DNA from: Zhengella sedimenti
GTDB lineage: Bacteria > Pseudomonadota > Alphaproteobacteria > Rhizobiales > Rhizobiaceae
Length of the DNA: 64,000 nt
Direction: 5' to 3'
NCBI RefSeq assembly: GCF_046506625.1
Contig: NZ_JBKFFP010000005.1
Coordinates: forward strand, 186,001-250,000
Notes under the pieces: generated by a model
Told to the model about the DNA's origin: nothing
The model's database searches: none
Seen by the model: only the letters and a program-made list of their open reading frames with translations
Made by a program: the position numbers and the translations under genes
In this document: piece by piece, positions 44,175 to 53,096 of the stretch
Layout: each line of letters starts with the position of its first letter
How positions within the stretch are numbered: the first letter of the stretch is position 1

Positions 44175-45533
44175 ATGGCGGTCATTCGCAAAACCATGCT
44201 CGCGGCGCTTGCCGGCGCCGCCCTTCTGACAGCAGCGCCCGCCACCGCGGCAGACGGCAGGTCCGAGATTTCGCGTTTCATGCTGGACAACGGCCTGGAG
44301 GTCGTGGTGATCCCGGATCATCGCGCGCCCGTGGTCACGCACATGCTCTGGTACAAGACCGGCAGCGCCGACGAGGCGCCCGGCAAGTCCGGCATTGCCC
44401 ATTTCTTCGAGCATCTCATGTTCAAGGGCACCAGCAACAATCCGCCGGGCGCGTTTTCGCGCGCCGTCTCGGAGATCGGCGGGCAGGAAAACGCCTTCAC
44501 CTCGGACGACTACACCGCCTATTTCCAGAAGGTGGCACCCGAGGCCCTTGGCACCATGATGGCCTTCGAGGCCGACCGGATGCACAATCTCATCCTGACC
44601 GACGAGGTGATCGGGCCGGAGCGCAACGTGATCCTGGAAGAGCGCGCCATGCGGGTCGACAACAATCCGTCCTCGCTGCTCTCCGAAGAGATCGACGCCA
44701 CGCTCTACCAGAACCACCCCTACCGCATTCCGGTCATCGGCTGGAAGCAGGAGATCGAGAAACTCAACCGGGCCGACGCCATCGAGTTCTACACGCGCTA
44801 TTATGCGCCGAACAATGCCGTCCTCGTGGTGGCCGGCGACGTGACGCCCGAAGAGGTTCGCGCCCTGGCCGAGGAGACCTATGGCCAGGTGCCGCGCGGT
44901 CCGGACCTGCCGCCGCGTCTCCGGCCGCAGGAACCCGAGCAGAATACCGCCCGCGTGGTGACGATGCGCGATCCGCGCGTCACGGTGCCCAGCTACCAGG
45001 TCAACTGGGTCGTGCCGTCCTACAATACCGACGAGGGGCTTGAGGCCGAGGCGCTCGATCTGCTGGCCGAAATACTGGGGGGCGGAACCCGGTCCAGGCT
45101 CTATCAGGAACTCGTCGTCAAGCGCGGCATGGCTGCCAGCGTCGGCGCCTGGTACCAGGGAACGGCGCTCGACGACAGCCGCTTCGTTGCCTATGGCACG
45201 CCGCGCGGCGAGACGGACGTCGAGGAACTCCAGCAGGCCATCCTTGCCGAGATCGCCCGGATCGAAAGCGGCGGCGTGACGGAGGAGGAACTGGAAAAGG
45301 CCCGCAACCGCTTCATACGCCAGATGATCTTCTCGCGCGACGACCAGTCGGGCATGGCCCGCATGTATGGTTCGGTGCTGACCACGGGCGGCACGGTGGA
45401 GGATATCCAGACCTGGACCGACCGGATCAGGCAGGTGACGCCCGACCAGGTCCGCGACGCGGCCCGCCGCTGGCTCGACGAATCCCGGTCCGTCACCGGA
45501 CTGCTCCTGCCGGAACGGGAGACACGGTCATGA
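44175..45533 (+). CDS. M16 zinc peptidase, catalytic subunit
   Basis: A 452-residue secreted or periplasmic peptidase. A signal peptide covers 1-26 (cleavage near ATA-AD). The inverted zinc motif HFFEH is at 76-80 with catalytic Glu79, followed by GTSNNPPGAFSRAVSEIGGQENAF split over two blocks, typical of M16B. It resembles mitochondrial-processing-peptidase beta subunits. Its stop overlaps the start of a second M16 gene by four bases; the two products are expected to form a heterodimer. The specific substrate is unknown. Confidence 0.92.
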   Translation: MAVIRKTMLAALAGAALLTAAPATAADGRSEISRFMLDNGLEVVVIPDHRAPVVTHMLWYKTGSADEAPGKSGIAHFFEHLMFKGTSNNPPGAFSRAVSEIGGQENAFTSDDYTAYFQKVAPEALGTMMAFEADRMHNLILTDEVIGPERNVILEERAMRVDNNPSSLLSEEIDATLYQNHPYRIPVIGWKQEIEKLNRADAIEFYTRYYAPNNAVLVVAGDVTPEEVRALAEETYGQVPRGPDLPPRLRPQEPEQNTARVVTMRDPRVTVPSYQVNWVVPSYNTDEGLEAEALDLLAEILGGGTRSRLYQELVVKRGMAASVGAWYQGTALDDSRFVAYGTPRGETDVEELQQAILAEIARIESGGVTEEELEKARNRFIRQMIFSRDDQSGMARMYGSVLTTGGTVEDIQTWTDRIRQVTPDQVRDAARRWLDESRSVTGLLLPERETRS

Positions 45534-46906
45534 GGAAAATGACGATGCGCAATCTTGCTCCTGCCCGGATTGCCGCCGGCCTGGCCGCAGCGGTCCTGAT
45601 GCTTGCCCTGGCCACGCTGCCGGCGAAAGCGGAAATGAAGATCCAGGAAGTGGTCTCCGACACGGGCATCAAGGCCTGGCTGGTGGAGGACTACACCGTC
45701 CCGATCGTCACCATCCAGATGGCTTTCGAGGGCGGGTCCACGCAGGATCCGGAAGGCAAGGCCGGCATGGCCAACCTCATCACCGGCCTTTTTGACGAGG
45801 GCGCCGGCGACCTGGACAGCGATGCCTTCCAGGAGAGACTGGACGATGTCGGCGCGGAGATGAGTTTCTCCCAGAGCCCCGACAGCATTACCGGCTCCAT
45901 GCGCATGCTGGCGGAAAACAGGGACGAGGCGCTCGACCTGCTGCGTCTCGCCATCACCGAACCGCGCTTCGATGCCGAGCCGGTGAACCGCATCCGCGAA
46001 CAGATCGTTTCCGGTATCCAGTCGGAAGAACGCGACCCGCGCACCATCGCCGCCATCGAATGGAACAAGGGCATTTATGGCGAACACCCCTATGCAAGGC
46101 GCAACGACGGTACGGTGGAGACCCTGCGGGCCATCACCCCGCAGGACCTCAAGGCATTCCACAAGGCGCAGTTTGCCCGTGACAATCTTTTCGTCGGCGT
46201 CGTCGGCGCCATCGACGCACAGACGCTGAAAGCCGAACTGGACAGGCTGTTCGGCGGCCTTCCGGCGAAAGCCGACCAGAAGCCGGTCGGTCCCGCCAAC
46301 CCGAAGTTCGGGCAGCGCATGGAAGTGACCTATGATCTGCCGCAGACGTCGATCCGCCTCGCCTATCCGGGCGTCAAGCGCGACAATCCCGACTTCTACG
46401 CGGCCTATGTCATGACCCATATCCTTGGCGGCGGCTCGTTTTCCTCGCGCCTGTATGACGAGGTCCGCGAGAAGCGCGGCCTTGCCTACGGCGTCGGCGC
46501 CTGGCTTTCCCCGCGCGACTATTCCGCCGAACTCCAGATATCAACGGCGACCCGTTCCGACCGGGCCCAGGAGACGCTCGACGTGATCCTGGAGGAGGTG
46601 CGCAAGATGGTGGAGGAGGGCCCCACGGAAGCGGAACTGGAATCGGCCAAGAAATACATCATCGGCTCCTACCCGATCGCCAATTTCGACAATTCGCGTG
46701 ACATCGCGCGCACCCTTGTCGGCATCCAGCAGGAGAACCTTGGCATCGATTACATCAGCAGCCGTGCCGGGCACATCAACGGCGTCACGCTTGACGAGGT
46801 CCGCGAACAGGCCCGCAAGCTGCTGACGGCCGATCCGGCCATCATGCTGGTCGGTCCGAAAGGGGCAATCGCCGGGTCTCCCGCCGCGCCCGCCAGGGAC
46901 GGGTGA
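45530..46906 (+). CDS. M16 peptidase-like protein, non-catalytic partner
   Basis: A 458-residue protein with a signal peptide (1-34, cleavage near PAKA-EM). The fold is M16, but the zinc motif is absent: MANLITGLFDEG stands where HxxEH should be. It keeps the R/Y substrate-binding pair characteristic of the C-terminal domain (SSRLYDEVREKRGLAYGVGA), which the partner needs for catalysis. It is coupled to the catalytic gene by an ATGA overlap. Such active/inactive pairs are common in alphaproteobacteria. Confidence 0.92.
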   Translation: MRKMTMRNLAPARIAAGLAAAVLMLALATLPAKAEMKIQEVVSDTGIKAWLVEDYTVPIVTIQMAFEGGSTQDPEGKAGMANLITGLFDEGAGDLDSDAFQERLDDVGAEMSFSQSPDSITGSMRMLAENRDEALDLLRLAITEPRFDAEPVNRIREQIVSGIQSEERDPRTIAAIEWNKGIYGEHPYARRNDGTVETLRAITPQDLKAFHKAQFARDNLFVGVVGAIDAQTLKAELDRLFGGLPAKADQKPVGPANPKFGQRMEVTYDLPQTSIRLAYPGVKRDNPDFYAAYVMTHILGGGSFSSRLYDEVREKRGLAYGVGAWLSPRDYSAELQISTATRSDRAQETLDVILEEVRKMVEEGPTEAELESAKKYIIGSYPIANFDNSRDIARTLVGIQQENLGIDYISSRAGHINGVTLDEVREQARKLLTADPAIMLVGPKGAIAGSPAAPARDG

Positions 46907-46913
46907 GGCGGTC

Positions 46914-47876
46914 ATGGCGGGGAAAAGGCGGGCGGGCGGAAAGAAGGCCGCGGCGGCGCGGGCGCCGGTCGAAATTGATTCCGGAAAGGCGCTGGACCTG
47001 CCGCGGATCGGCATCGCATTTGGCGGCGGCGGCGCGCGGGGGCTGGCCCATATTCACGTGATCAAGGAACTGGATGCCCTTGGCATCCGTCCGGCAGCGA
47101 TTTCGGGCTCCTCCATTGGCGCGATCATGGGGGCGGCCATGGCTGCCGGCATGACCGGAGAGGAAATCGAGGCGCATGCCCTTGCCGTTCTCGCCGATCG
47201 CGGCGAGGCGGTCGCGCGCCTCTGGCGGGCACGCCCGGCCAGCCTCGGCGCCATGATGGAAACCGGCATCCGCTTTTCGCAATTCAACGTCGAGAGCATC
47301 CTCAAGGCCTTCCTGCCGAATGACATCCCGCATCGTTTCGAGGACCTGGAAATTCCCCTGACCGTCACTGCGACGGACTATTTCGGCCACAAGCTGTGCC
47401 TGTTCACGAAGGGCGACCTGCGCAATGCGGTCGCGGCCTCGGCGGCCATTCCCGCCGTGTTCCGGCCCGTCAAGCGGGACGGCATGACGCTGATTGACGG
47501 CGGCATCTACAACCCGCTTCCCTTCGACGTTTTCGGTGACAGCGTTGACATGGTCATCGCCATCGATGTCGTCGGTGGCCCGGAGGAGACCGGCGGCAAC
47601 CCGTCCTCCATCGACTTCATGTTCGGCGCCACGCAGCTCATGATGCAATCCATCATCGCCACCCGGCAGAAGGCGCATCCGCCGGCCATCATGCTCCGCC
47701 CGCCGGTCTCGCGGTTCCGCGTCCTCGATTTCCTCAAGATCCGTCAGGTCCTGAGCGTCACCGAGCCCGTGCGCACCCAGGTGCGCGAAGCCCTCATCGA
47801 GAAACTGCCGCAACTGGCCGGCCGGGCCAAGGCGCTGAAAGCGCAGTCGGAGCCGCCCGAGGCCGAACCGGCCTGA
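46914..47876 (+). CDS. Patatin-like phospholipase (RssA-like)
   Basis: A 320-residue serine hydrolase. The oxyanion motif GGGGARG is at 37-43, the nucleophile elbow GSSIG at 65-69 with Ser67, and the catalytic Asp in LIDGGIYNPLPF near 195. A basic N-terminus (KRRAGGKKAAAARAP) and no clear signal peptide suggest a cytoplasmic or membrane-associated enzyme acting on phospholipids. It starts seven bases after the M16 partner and may belong to the same transcript. Convergent with the antiporter gene. Confidence 0.9.
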   Translation: MAGKRRAGGKKAAAARAPVEIDSGKALDLPRIGIAFGGGGARGLAHIHVIKELDALGIRPAAISGSSIGAIMGAAMAAGMTGEEIEAHALAVLADRGEAVARLWRARPASLGAMMETGIRFSQFNVESILKAFLPNDIPHRFEDLEIPLTVTATDYFGHKLCLFTKGDLRNAVAASAAIPAVFRPVKRDGMTLIDGGIYNPLPFDVFGDSVDMVIAIDVVGGPEETGGNPSSIDFMFGATQLMMQSIIATRQKAHPPAIMLRPPVSRFRVLDFLKIRQVLSVTEPVRTQVREALIEKLPQLAGRAKALKAQSEPPEAEPA

Positions 47877-47888
47877 GCCGGCCGGGCG

Positions 47889-49730
47889 TCAGGCATTGGC
47901 GCCGATGGAATGGGGATCGGCAGGCTTTTCCGGTTCGCGTCCTTCCGGATCGTCGTCCAGCCGCCGGCCTTCGCGGGCAGGCTTGATCAGCGGTTCCGGC
48001 GAGACCGGCCGCGTGTGCAGCTTGTCCCGGCCGGCATAGATGCCCTCCACCTGCTGGATGGCGAGACGCTCCTCGTCGCGCTTGCGGACATCGTCCTGGA
48101 TTTCCAGTGCGCGGCTCTCGTCCACGCCGAGCGCCTCGATGGTCCTGCGGCCGAAGAGCAGGCCGGACTCGAAGGTCTCGCGTGCCTCGTAATCGACCCC
48201 GCGCGCCCGCAGCGCCAGCGTGTGGGTGCGGTCATAGGCCCGCGCGAAGATCTTGGCATTGGGATATTCCGACTGGATCAGATCGACGATCCGGTCGGTG
48301 ATCTCGCGCTTGTGTGTGCAGACGGCCACGATCTTGGCGCGCCGAATGCCGGCCGCCTCCAGCACGTCCTTGCGTGTGCCGTCACCGAAATAGATCCGGA
48401 AGCCGAACTTCTGTGCGGCGCGCACGCGGTCGGCGGAATGATCGATGATGGTCACGTCCCGGCCGCTGGCCAGCAGCATCTGCGAGGCGATCTGGCCGAA
48501 ACGCGAAAAGCCGACCATGAGGACATCGGCCCCGGCCCCGTCGAAATCCTCGTCCATCTCCTCCGCCACGGCGGTGTGCACCAGCCGCCGTGCCAGCATC
48601 ATGGAGACCGGGGTCAGCGCCATGGAAAGGGTGACAATGGCTATCAGGATCGAGGCTGTGGAACTGGTGAATAGCCCGCTCGTCGCGGCGATGGAAAACA
48701 GCACGAAGCCGAACTCCCCTCCCTGCGGGATGAGCAGTGCCACGCGCACCGCGTCATTGTGGTCGGAACCGAAGACACGGCAGAGCAGGTAGTTGATGGC
48801 GGCTTTCAGCGCGAGCAGGCCGAATGTCGCGCCGGCGATGAGGAACAGGTTGTCACGGATGACCGCCAGGTCGACCGACAACCCGACGGCGATGAAGAAC
48901 AGTCCCAGCAGCAGGCCGCGGAACGGCTCGATATCGGCCTCGAGTTCGTGGCGGTAGCTCGATTCGGCCAGCATCACGCCGGCCAGGAAGGCACCCATGG
49001 CCATTGAGAGCCCCGCCCATTGCAGCAGCATCCCCGATCCGATCACCACGAACAGCGCGGCCGCGATCATCACCTCGCGCGCGCCGGTATTGCCGATGAA
49101 CCGGAAGGCCGGGTTGAGCAGGTAGCGCCCGGCCAGGATCACCCCGGCCACCGCCGCGATGGCGATGGCCGCGTCCATCCAGCCATTGCCCGGTGCGTCC
49201 GGCGCATAGGGCGCCAGGAAGGAGGCCAGCGCCAGCAGGGGCACGATCGCCAGATCCTGGAACAGGAGGATGGAAAAGGCGGTCTGTCCCCAGCGTGTAT
49301 TGGTCGCCCCGTCGTCTTCCAGAAGCTGCAGCGCGAAGGCGGTGGACGACAGCGCAAGGCCGAACCCGGCGATCAGCGCGCCATTGGCCGACAGCGTTCC
49401 GGCCAGCGACAGGAGCCCGTAAATGGCCATGCCGGCGCCCAGCACCTGCGCCAGGCCAAGCCCGAAGATGGCGCGCCGCATGGCCCACAGCCGCGCCGGT
49501 TTCAACTCCAGCCCGATGATGAACAGCAGGAAGACGACACCCAGTTCCGCGACGTGGAGGATTTCTTCCGCATCCGCGATCAGCCGGGCGATCGGCCCGA
49601 TGATGATTCCCGCTGCCAGGTAGCCGAGCACGGTGCCCAGCCCGATCCGCTTGAACACCGGCGCGGCGATCACGGCGCCTCCCAGCAGCAGCAGGGCTTC
49701 TGCGAAGAGCGATGTCGATTCTGTGGCCAT
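47889..49730 (-). CDS. KefB/KefC-type cation:proton antiporter with TrkA-N domain
   Basis: A 613-residue inner-membrane protein of the CPA2 family: about 12 helices from residue 8 to 390 (LGVVFLLFIIGLELKP and LIPQGGEFGFVLFSIA are family signatures), then a cytosolic Rossmann/RCK domain (VLMVGFSRFGQIASQML, IDHSADRVRAAQKFGF, GDGTRKDVLEAAGI) that senses nucleotides or glutathione adducts. It is likely a potassium efflux system used during electrophile stress. The charged C-terminal tail (REGRRLDDDPEGREPEKP) is variable. Divergent from pmbA. Confidence 0.92.
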   Translation of the reverse strand: MATESTSLFAEALLLLGGAVIAAPVFKRIGLGTVLGYLAAGIIIGPIARLIADAEEILHVAELGVVFLLFIIGLELKPARLWAMRRAIFGLGLAQVLGAGMAIYGLLSLAGTLSANGALIAGFGLALSSTAFALQLLEDDGATNTRWGQTAFSILLFQDLAIVPLLALASFLAPYAPDAPGNGWMDAAIAIAAVAGVILAGRYLLNPAFRFIGNTGAREVMIAAALFVVIGSGMLLQWAGLSMAMGAFLAGVMLAESSYRHELEADIEPFRGLLLGLFFIAVGLSVDLAVIRDNLFLIAGATFGLLALKAAINYLLCRVFGSDHNDAVRVALLIPQGGEFGFVLFSIAATSGLFTSSTASILIAIVTLSMALTPVSMMLARRLVHTAVAEEMDEDFDGAGADVLMVGFSRFGQIASQMLLASGRDVTIIDHSADRVRAAQKFGFRIYFGDGTRKDVLEAAGIRRAKIVAVCTHKREITDRIVDLIQSEYPNAKIFARAYDRTHTLALRARGVDYEARETFESGLLFGRRTIEALGVDESRALEIQDDVRKRDEERLAIQQVEGIYAGRDKLHTRPVSPEPLIKPAREGRRLDDDPEGREPEKPADPHSIGANA

Positions 49731-49867
49731 CGTCTGGTCTGGATTCCCTTGATTGCCCCGGCGCCATTGATTGTTGCAGGCCGCGCCAATAGATGGAACA
49801 GGAAACTTGATACGGCTGGCCGGGTTTCGCCGCAGCCGTGGCAGGATCGCCGAAGCAAGGAAAGACC

Positions 49868-51214
49868 ATGGGACAGTCCGCGGGCGGTATGCCCGAACTC
49901 GAAACACGCGTCCAGGCACTGGTCGAAGCGGCAATGAAGGCCGGCGCGGATGCCGCCGATGCCGTCGTGGTGCGCGGCGGCTCGACTTCCGTGTCGGTGC
50001 GGCTCGGCAAGGTCGAGAACACCGAATCCTCGGCAAGCGATGACGTGTCCCTGCGCGTCTTCTGCGGCCGGCGGGTGGCCAGCGTGTCCGCCACGACCGG
50101 CTACGACGCGGCCCGCCTGGCCGAGCGCGCCGTTGCAATGGCCAAGGCATCGCCCGAGGATCCCTTCGCCGGCCTGGCCGACCCTGACCTGCTGGCGCGC
50201 GACATCCCTGATCTCGACCTGTTCGATTCCACCGAACCGGCGCCGGAAAACATGACCGAAACCGCGCTCGCCATGGAAGAGGCGGCCATGGCGGTTCCCG
50301 GCGTGACGAACTCGCTCGGCGCCGGCGTTTCCGCCGGTTTCGGCGGCCTGGTGCTTGCCACGTCGCACGGCTTCCTCGGCAGCTACCAGTCGAGCCGGTT
50401 CTCCCGCTCGGTCTCCGTGCTGGCCGGTGAGGGCAGCGCCATGGAACGCGACTACGACTTCTCCTCGCGCCAGCATTTCACCGACCTCGAAGCGCCGGAG
50501 GACATCGGCCGCAGGGCAGGGGAGCGGGCGGTGCGCCGCCTCGGCCCGCGAAAGGCGAAGACCGGGCCGGTCGCGGTCGTCTTCGACCCGCGCGTGGCGC
50601 GCGGGCTGGCCGGCTCGCTGGCGGCCGCCATCAACGGTGCCGCCGTCGCCCGCAAGACATCCTTCCTGCGCGACCGCATGGGCCAGCCGGTGGCCTCTGC
50701 CGCCATCACGCTGACGGACGAGCCACGGCGTGTGCGCGGGCCTGCCTCGCGCCCCTTCGATGGGGAAGGCGTGGCTGGCGAGCCGCTGGTCATGGTGGAA
50801 AAAGGCGTGCTGCGCCACTGGTTCCTGGCGTCTGCGGCCGCGCGCGAACTGGGACTGGTGACAAACGGGCGCGGCGCCCGGTCCGCGTCCTCCGTCTCGC
50901 CCACCTCCACCAATCTTGCCATCGAACCCGGCGACGCGACGCCGCGCGATCTCATCGGATCGCTGAAATCCGGTTTCTACGTCACCGAGGTCATCGGCCA
51001 GGGCGTCAACATGGTCACCGGCGACTATTCGCGCGGCGCCTCCGGCTTCTGGATCGAGAACGGCGAACTGGCCTGGCCGGTGTCCGAGGTCACGATCGCG
51101 TCCAACCTCAAGGACATGTTCATGGCCATGACGCCGGCAAACGACATCGACCGGAGTTTTTCCACCGCCGCGCCGACCCTTCTCGTGGAGGGCATGACGC
51201 TTGCCGGCGAATGA
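49868..51214 (+). CDS. pmbA: TldE/PmbA-family metallopeptidase subunit
   Basis: A 448-residue PmbA/TldE protein. With TldD it forms a peptidase that in E. coli matures microcin B17 and degrades CcdA. Family blocks: GVSAGFGGLVLATSHGF split near the centre, ARGLAGSLAAAINGAAVARKTSFL and EVIGQGVNMVTGDYSRGASGFWIENG at the C-terminal half. TldE lacks the HExxxH zinc motif of TldD, as here. tldD is not in this window. The ATG at 49868 follows AAGGAAAG. cysQ overlaps its 3' end by 14 bases. Confidence 0.92.
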   Translation: MGQSAGGMPELETRVQALVEAAMKAGADAADAVVVRGGSTSVSVRLGKVENTESSASDDVSLRVFCGRRVASVSATTGYDAARLAERAVAMAKASPEDPFAGLADPDLLARDIPDLDLFDSTEPAPENMTETALAMEEAAMAVPGVTNSLGAGVSAGFGGLVLATSHGFLGSYQSSRFSRSVSVLAGEGSAMERDYDFSSRQHFTDLEAPEDIGRRAGERAVRRLGPRKAKTGPVAVVFDPRVARGLAGSLAAAINGAAVARKTSFLRDRMGQPVASAAITLTDEPRRVRGPASRPFDGEGVAGEPLVMVEKGVLRHWFLASAAARELGLVTNGRGARSASSVSPTSTNLAIEPGDATPRDLIGSLKSGFYVTEVIGQGVNMVTGDYSRGASGFWIENGELAWPVSEVTIASNLKDMFMAMTPANDIDRSFSTAAPTLLVEGMTLAGE

Positions 51215-52001
51215 CGGAAAACTGCTGGAACTGGATGCCGACCTGGCGCTCCTGCGGGATGCCGCGGAGGAAGCCGGCCGGATCGCGATGCGCTATTTCC
51301 GCCGCGACCCCGAGGTCTGGATGAAGGCGGGCGATTCGCCCGTCACCGAGGCCGACCTGGCCGTGGACCGTTTCCTGCGAGACGCGCTGACGGCGGCAAG
51401 GCCCGACCATGGCTGGCTGTCGGAAGAAACCGCCGATGACCTGTCGCGGCTCGATGCCCGGCGCACCTTCGTCGTCGACCCGATCGACGGAACCCGCGCC
51501 TTCGTCGATGGCCGCGACACCTGGTGCGTTTCCGTCGCCATCGTGGAGAACGGCCGGGCGGTCGCCGGCGTGCTGGACTGTCCGGCGCTGGGTGAGGTGT
51601 ATGAAGCGACGGCCGGGGGCGGCGCGCGCATGAACGGCATGCCCCTCGCCGTCAGCGCCATGCGCGACGATCCGGTGATCGGCGGTCCGGCCTGGATGAC
51701 CCGTGCCCTGCCCGGGGAGGTGCGCCAGCGCATGCGCAAGTTCGCCCATGTGCCGTCTCTGGCCTATCGTCTCGCCATGGTCGCCGATGGCCGTCTGGAC
51801 GGCACGTTTATCCGCCCCGACAGCCACGACTGGGACATCGCCGCTGCCGAACTGATGCTGCGCGAGGCCGGTGGCGCGCTGGCCGGGCAGGACGGCGCTC
51901 CTCCGCCCATGGCGACAAGCAATCCGCGCCATGGCAGCATGGCGGCCGGTTCCCCGGCGGTGTTCGGGCAATTGCTGGCGGCCCTGCGATCGCTGTCTTG
52001 A
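51201..52001 (+). CDS. cysQ: 3'(2'),5'-bisphosphate nucleotidase (CysQ-like)
   Basis: A 266-residue inositol-monophosphatase-fold enzyme. Metal-binding motifs: EE at 75-76 (WLSEET), DPIDGTRAF at 93-101 and WDIAAAE near 215. CysQ removes the 3'-phosphate from PAP, a by-product of sulfate assimilation; relatives acting on inositol phosphates cannot be excluded, but this position beside waaA-lpxK is typical of CysQ in rhizobia. The start is a TTG with GAGGG eight bases upstream, overlapping pmbA by 14 bases. Confidence 0.85.
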   Translation: MPANDGKLLELDADLALLRDAAEEAGRIAMRYFRRDPEVWMKAGDSPVTEADLAVDRFLRDALTAARPDHGWLSEETADDLSRLDARRTFVVDPIDGTRAFVDGRDTWCVSVAIVENGRAVAGVLDCPALGEVYEATAGGGARMNGMPLAVSAMRDDPVIGGPAWMTRALPGEVRQRMRKFAHVPSLAYRLAMVADGRLDGTFIRPDSHDWDIAAAELMLREAGGALAGQDGAPPPMATSNPRHGSMAAGSPAVFGQLLAALRSLS

Positions 52002-52080
52002 AATCGCCGTGGCGTGGTTTCATTTGAACCGCGATTATGCTCTATGCATCGACAATTCTGCCTCTGAAGGATGACATGCC

Positions 52081-52320
52081 ATGACCGATGCTCCGGAAAA
52101 GAAACAGCTTCTTCACCTGGTTTTCGGCGGTGAACTGAAGGCGCTGAACAGCACCGAGTTCCGCGATCTCGATGCGCTCGACATCGTTGGCGTGTTTCCC
52201 GATTTCCAGTCGGCCCGGACAGCATGGCGGGCGAAGGCGCAGGAGACCGTGGACAACGCGCTCATGCGCTACTACGTCGTCCACCTGCACCGCCTGCTGG
52301 AGCCGGACGAAAAGGGCTGA
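52081..52320 (+). CDS. DUF4170 protein
   Basis: A 79-residue protein matching the DUF4170 pattern: KKQLLHLVFGGELKAL followed by FRDLDALDIVGVFPDF, then AKAQETVDNALMRYYVVHLHRLLEP. No signal or membrane segment. Function unknown, but in Hyphomicrobiales it regularly sits between cysQ and the lipid A genes. It starts 79 bases after cysQ and ends five bases before the acyltransferase-like gene. Confidence 0.85.
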   Translation: MTDAPEKKQLLHLVFGGELKALNSTEFRDLDALDIVGVFPDFQSARTAWRAKAQETVDNALMRYYVVHLHRLLEPDEKG

Positions 52321-52325
52321 CCGGC

Positions 52326-53096
52326 GTGGCTGCGATGGCCAGCGGTGCCGGTGGACGGGCGGTCCGTGTTCCGGCCATCAAGCGCTTGTGGATCGCGCTG
52401 CGCGGCCGGCTGGTCCGGTCGCCGAGCGCGAAACGCCTTCTGGCGCGCCTCGTCTATGGCGGGCTCATGCTGGTCGAGCGCACGAACCGGCCGGTGGCCG
52501 GCTCGGTCGAACTGTCCGGTGCGGCGATGCGCCATGGCAGCGTGATCGCCACCACCTGGCATGGCAGGCACTTCATGTTTGCCTGCCTGAACCGGCAACG
52601 TATGCCCGCAACGGTCATGGTGTCGCGTTCCGCCGACGCCGAGCTGAACGCCATGGTGCTCCGCTTCGGCGGCATACGCACCGTTCGCGGATCGGGCGGC
52701 CGGCCCGGCGTCCAGCAGGCCGGCAAGGGCGGTGCCAGCGCGCTCATCCAATTGAAGCGCCGTCTCGACAAGGGCGAATGGGTGGGCATGGTTGCCAATG
52801 TGATCAAGGGCGCACCGCGCGAGGCCGGCATGGGCATCATCACGCTGGCGCGCCTGTCCGGACGCCCGATCCTGCCGCTCGCCTACCAGACGACCCGGCG
52901 CAAGGTGCTGGAGAAAAGCTGGGACCTGAGCGTGATCAACCTCCCGTTCGGCCGCGCGGCCGCGATTGCCGGGGATCCGATCCATGTCGCGGCCGATGCC
53001 ACGGACGAGGACATGGAAGCCGCCCGGCAGCGCCTGACCGACGAACTGAACCGCATCCATGCCCGCGCCGATGCGCTTCTGGACGGCCGGCCATGA
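52326..53096 (+). CDS. DUF374 lysophospholipid acyltransferase-like protein
   Basis: About 256 residues from a GTG at 52326 (AAGGG nine bases upstream; the ATG at 52335 is an alternative). It matches DUF374, a branch of the LPLAT acyltransferases: SVIATTWHGRHFMF, where HGR replaces the HX4D catalytic motif region, VMVSRSADAEL, and QLKRRLDKGEWVGMVAN. An N-terminal amphipathic or membrane helix is plausible. Its place directly before waaA and lpxK suggests it adds a fatty acid to lipid A or a related lipid. Overlaps waaA by four bases. Confidence 0.82.
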   Translation: MAAMASGAGGRAVRVPAIKRLWIALRGRLVRSPSAKRLLARLVYGGLMLVERTNRPVAGSVELSGAAMRHGSVIATTWHGRHFMFACLNRQRMPATVMVSRSADAELNAMVLRFGGIRTVRGSGGRPGVQQAGKGGASALIQLKRRLDKGEWVGMVANVIKGAPREAGMGIITLARLSGRPILPLAYQTTRRKVLEKSWDLSVINLPFGRAAAIAGDPIHVAADATDEDMEAARQRLTDELNRIHARADALLDGRP

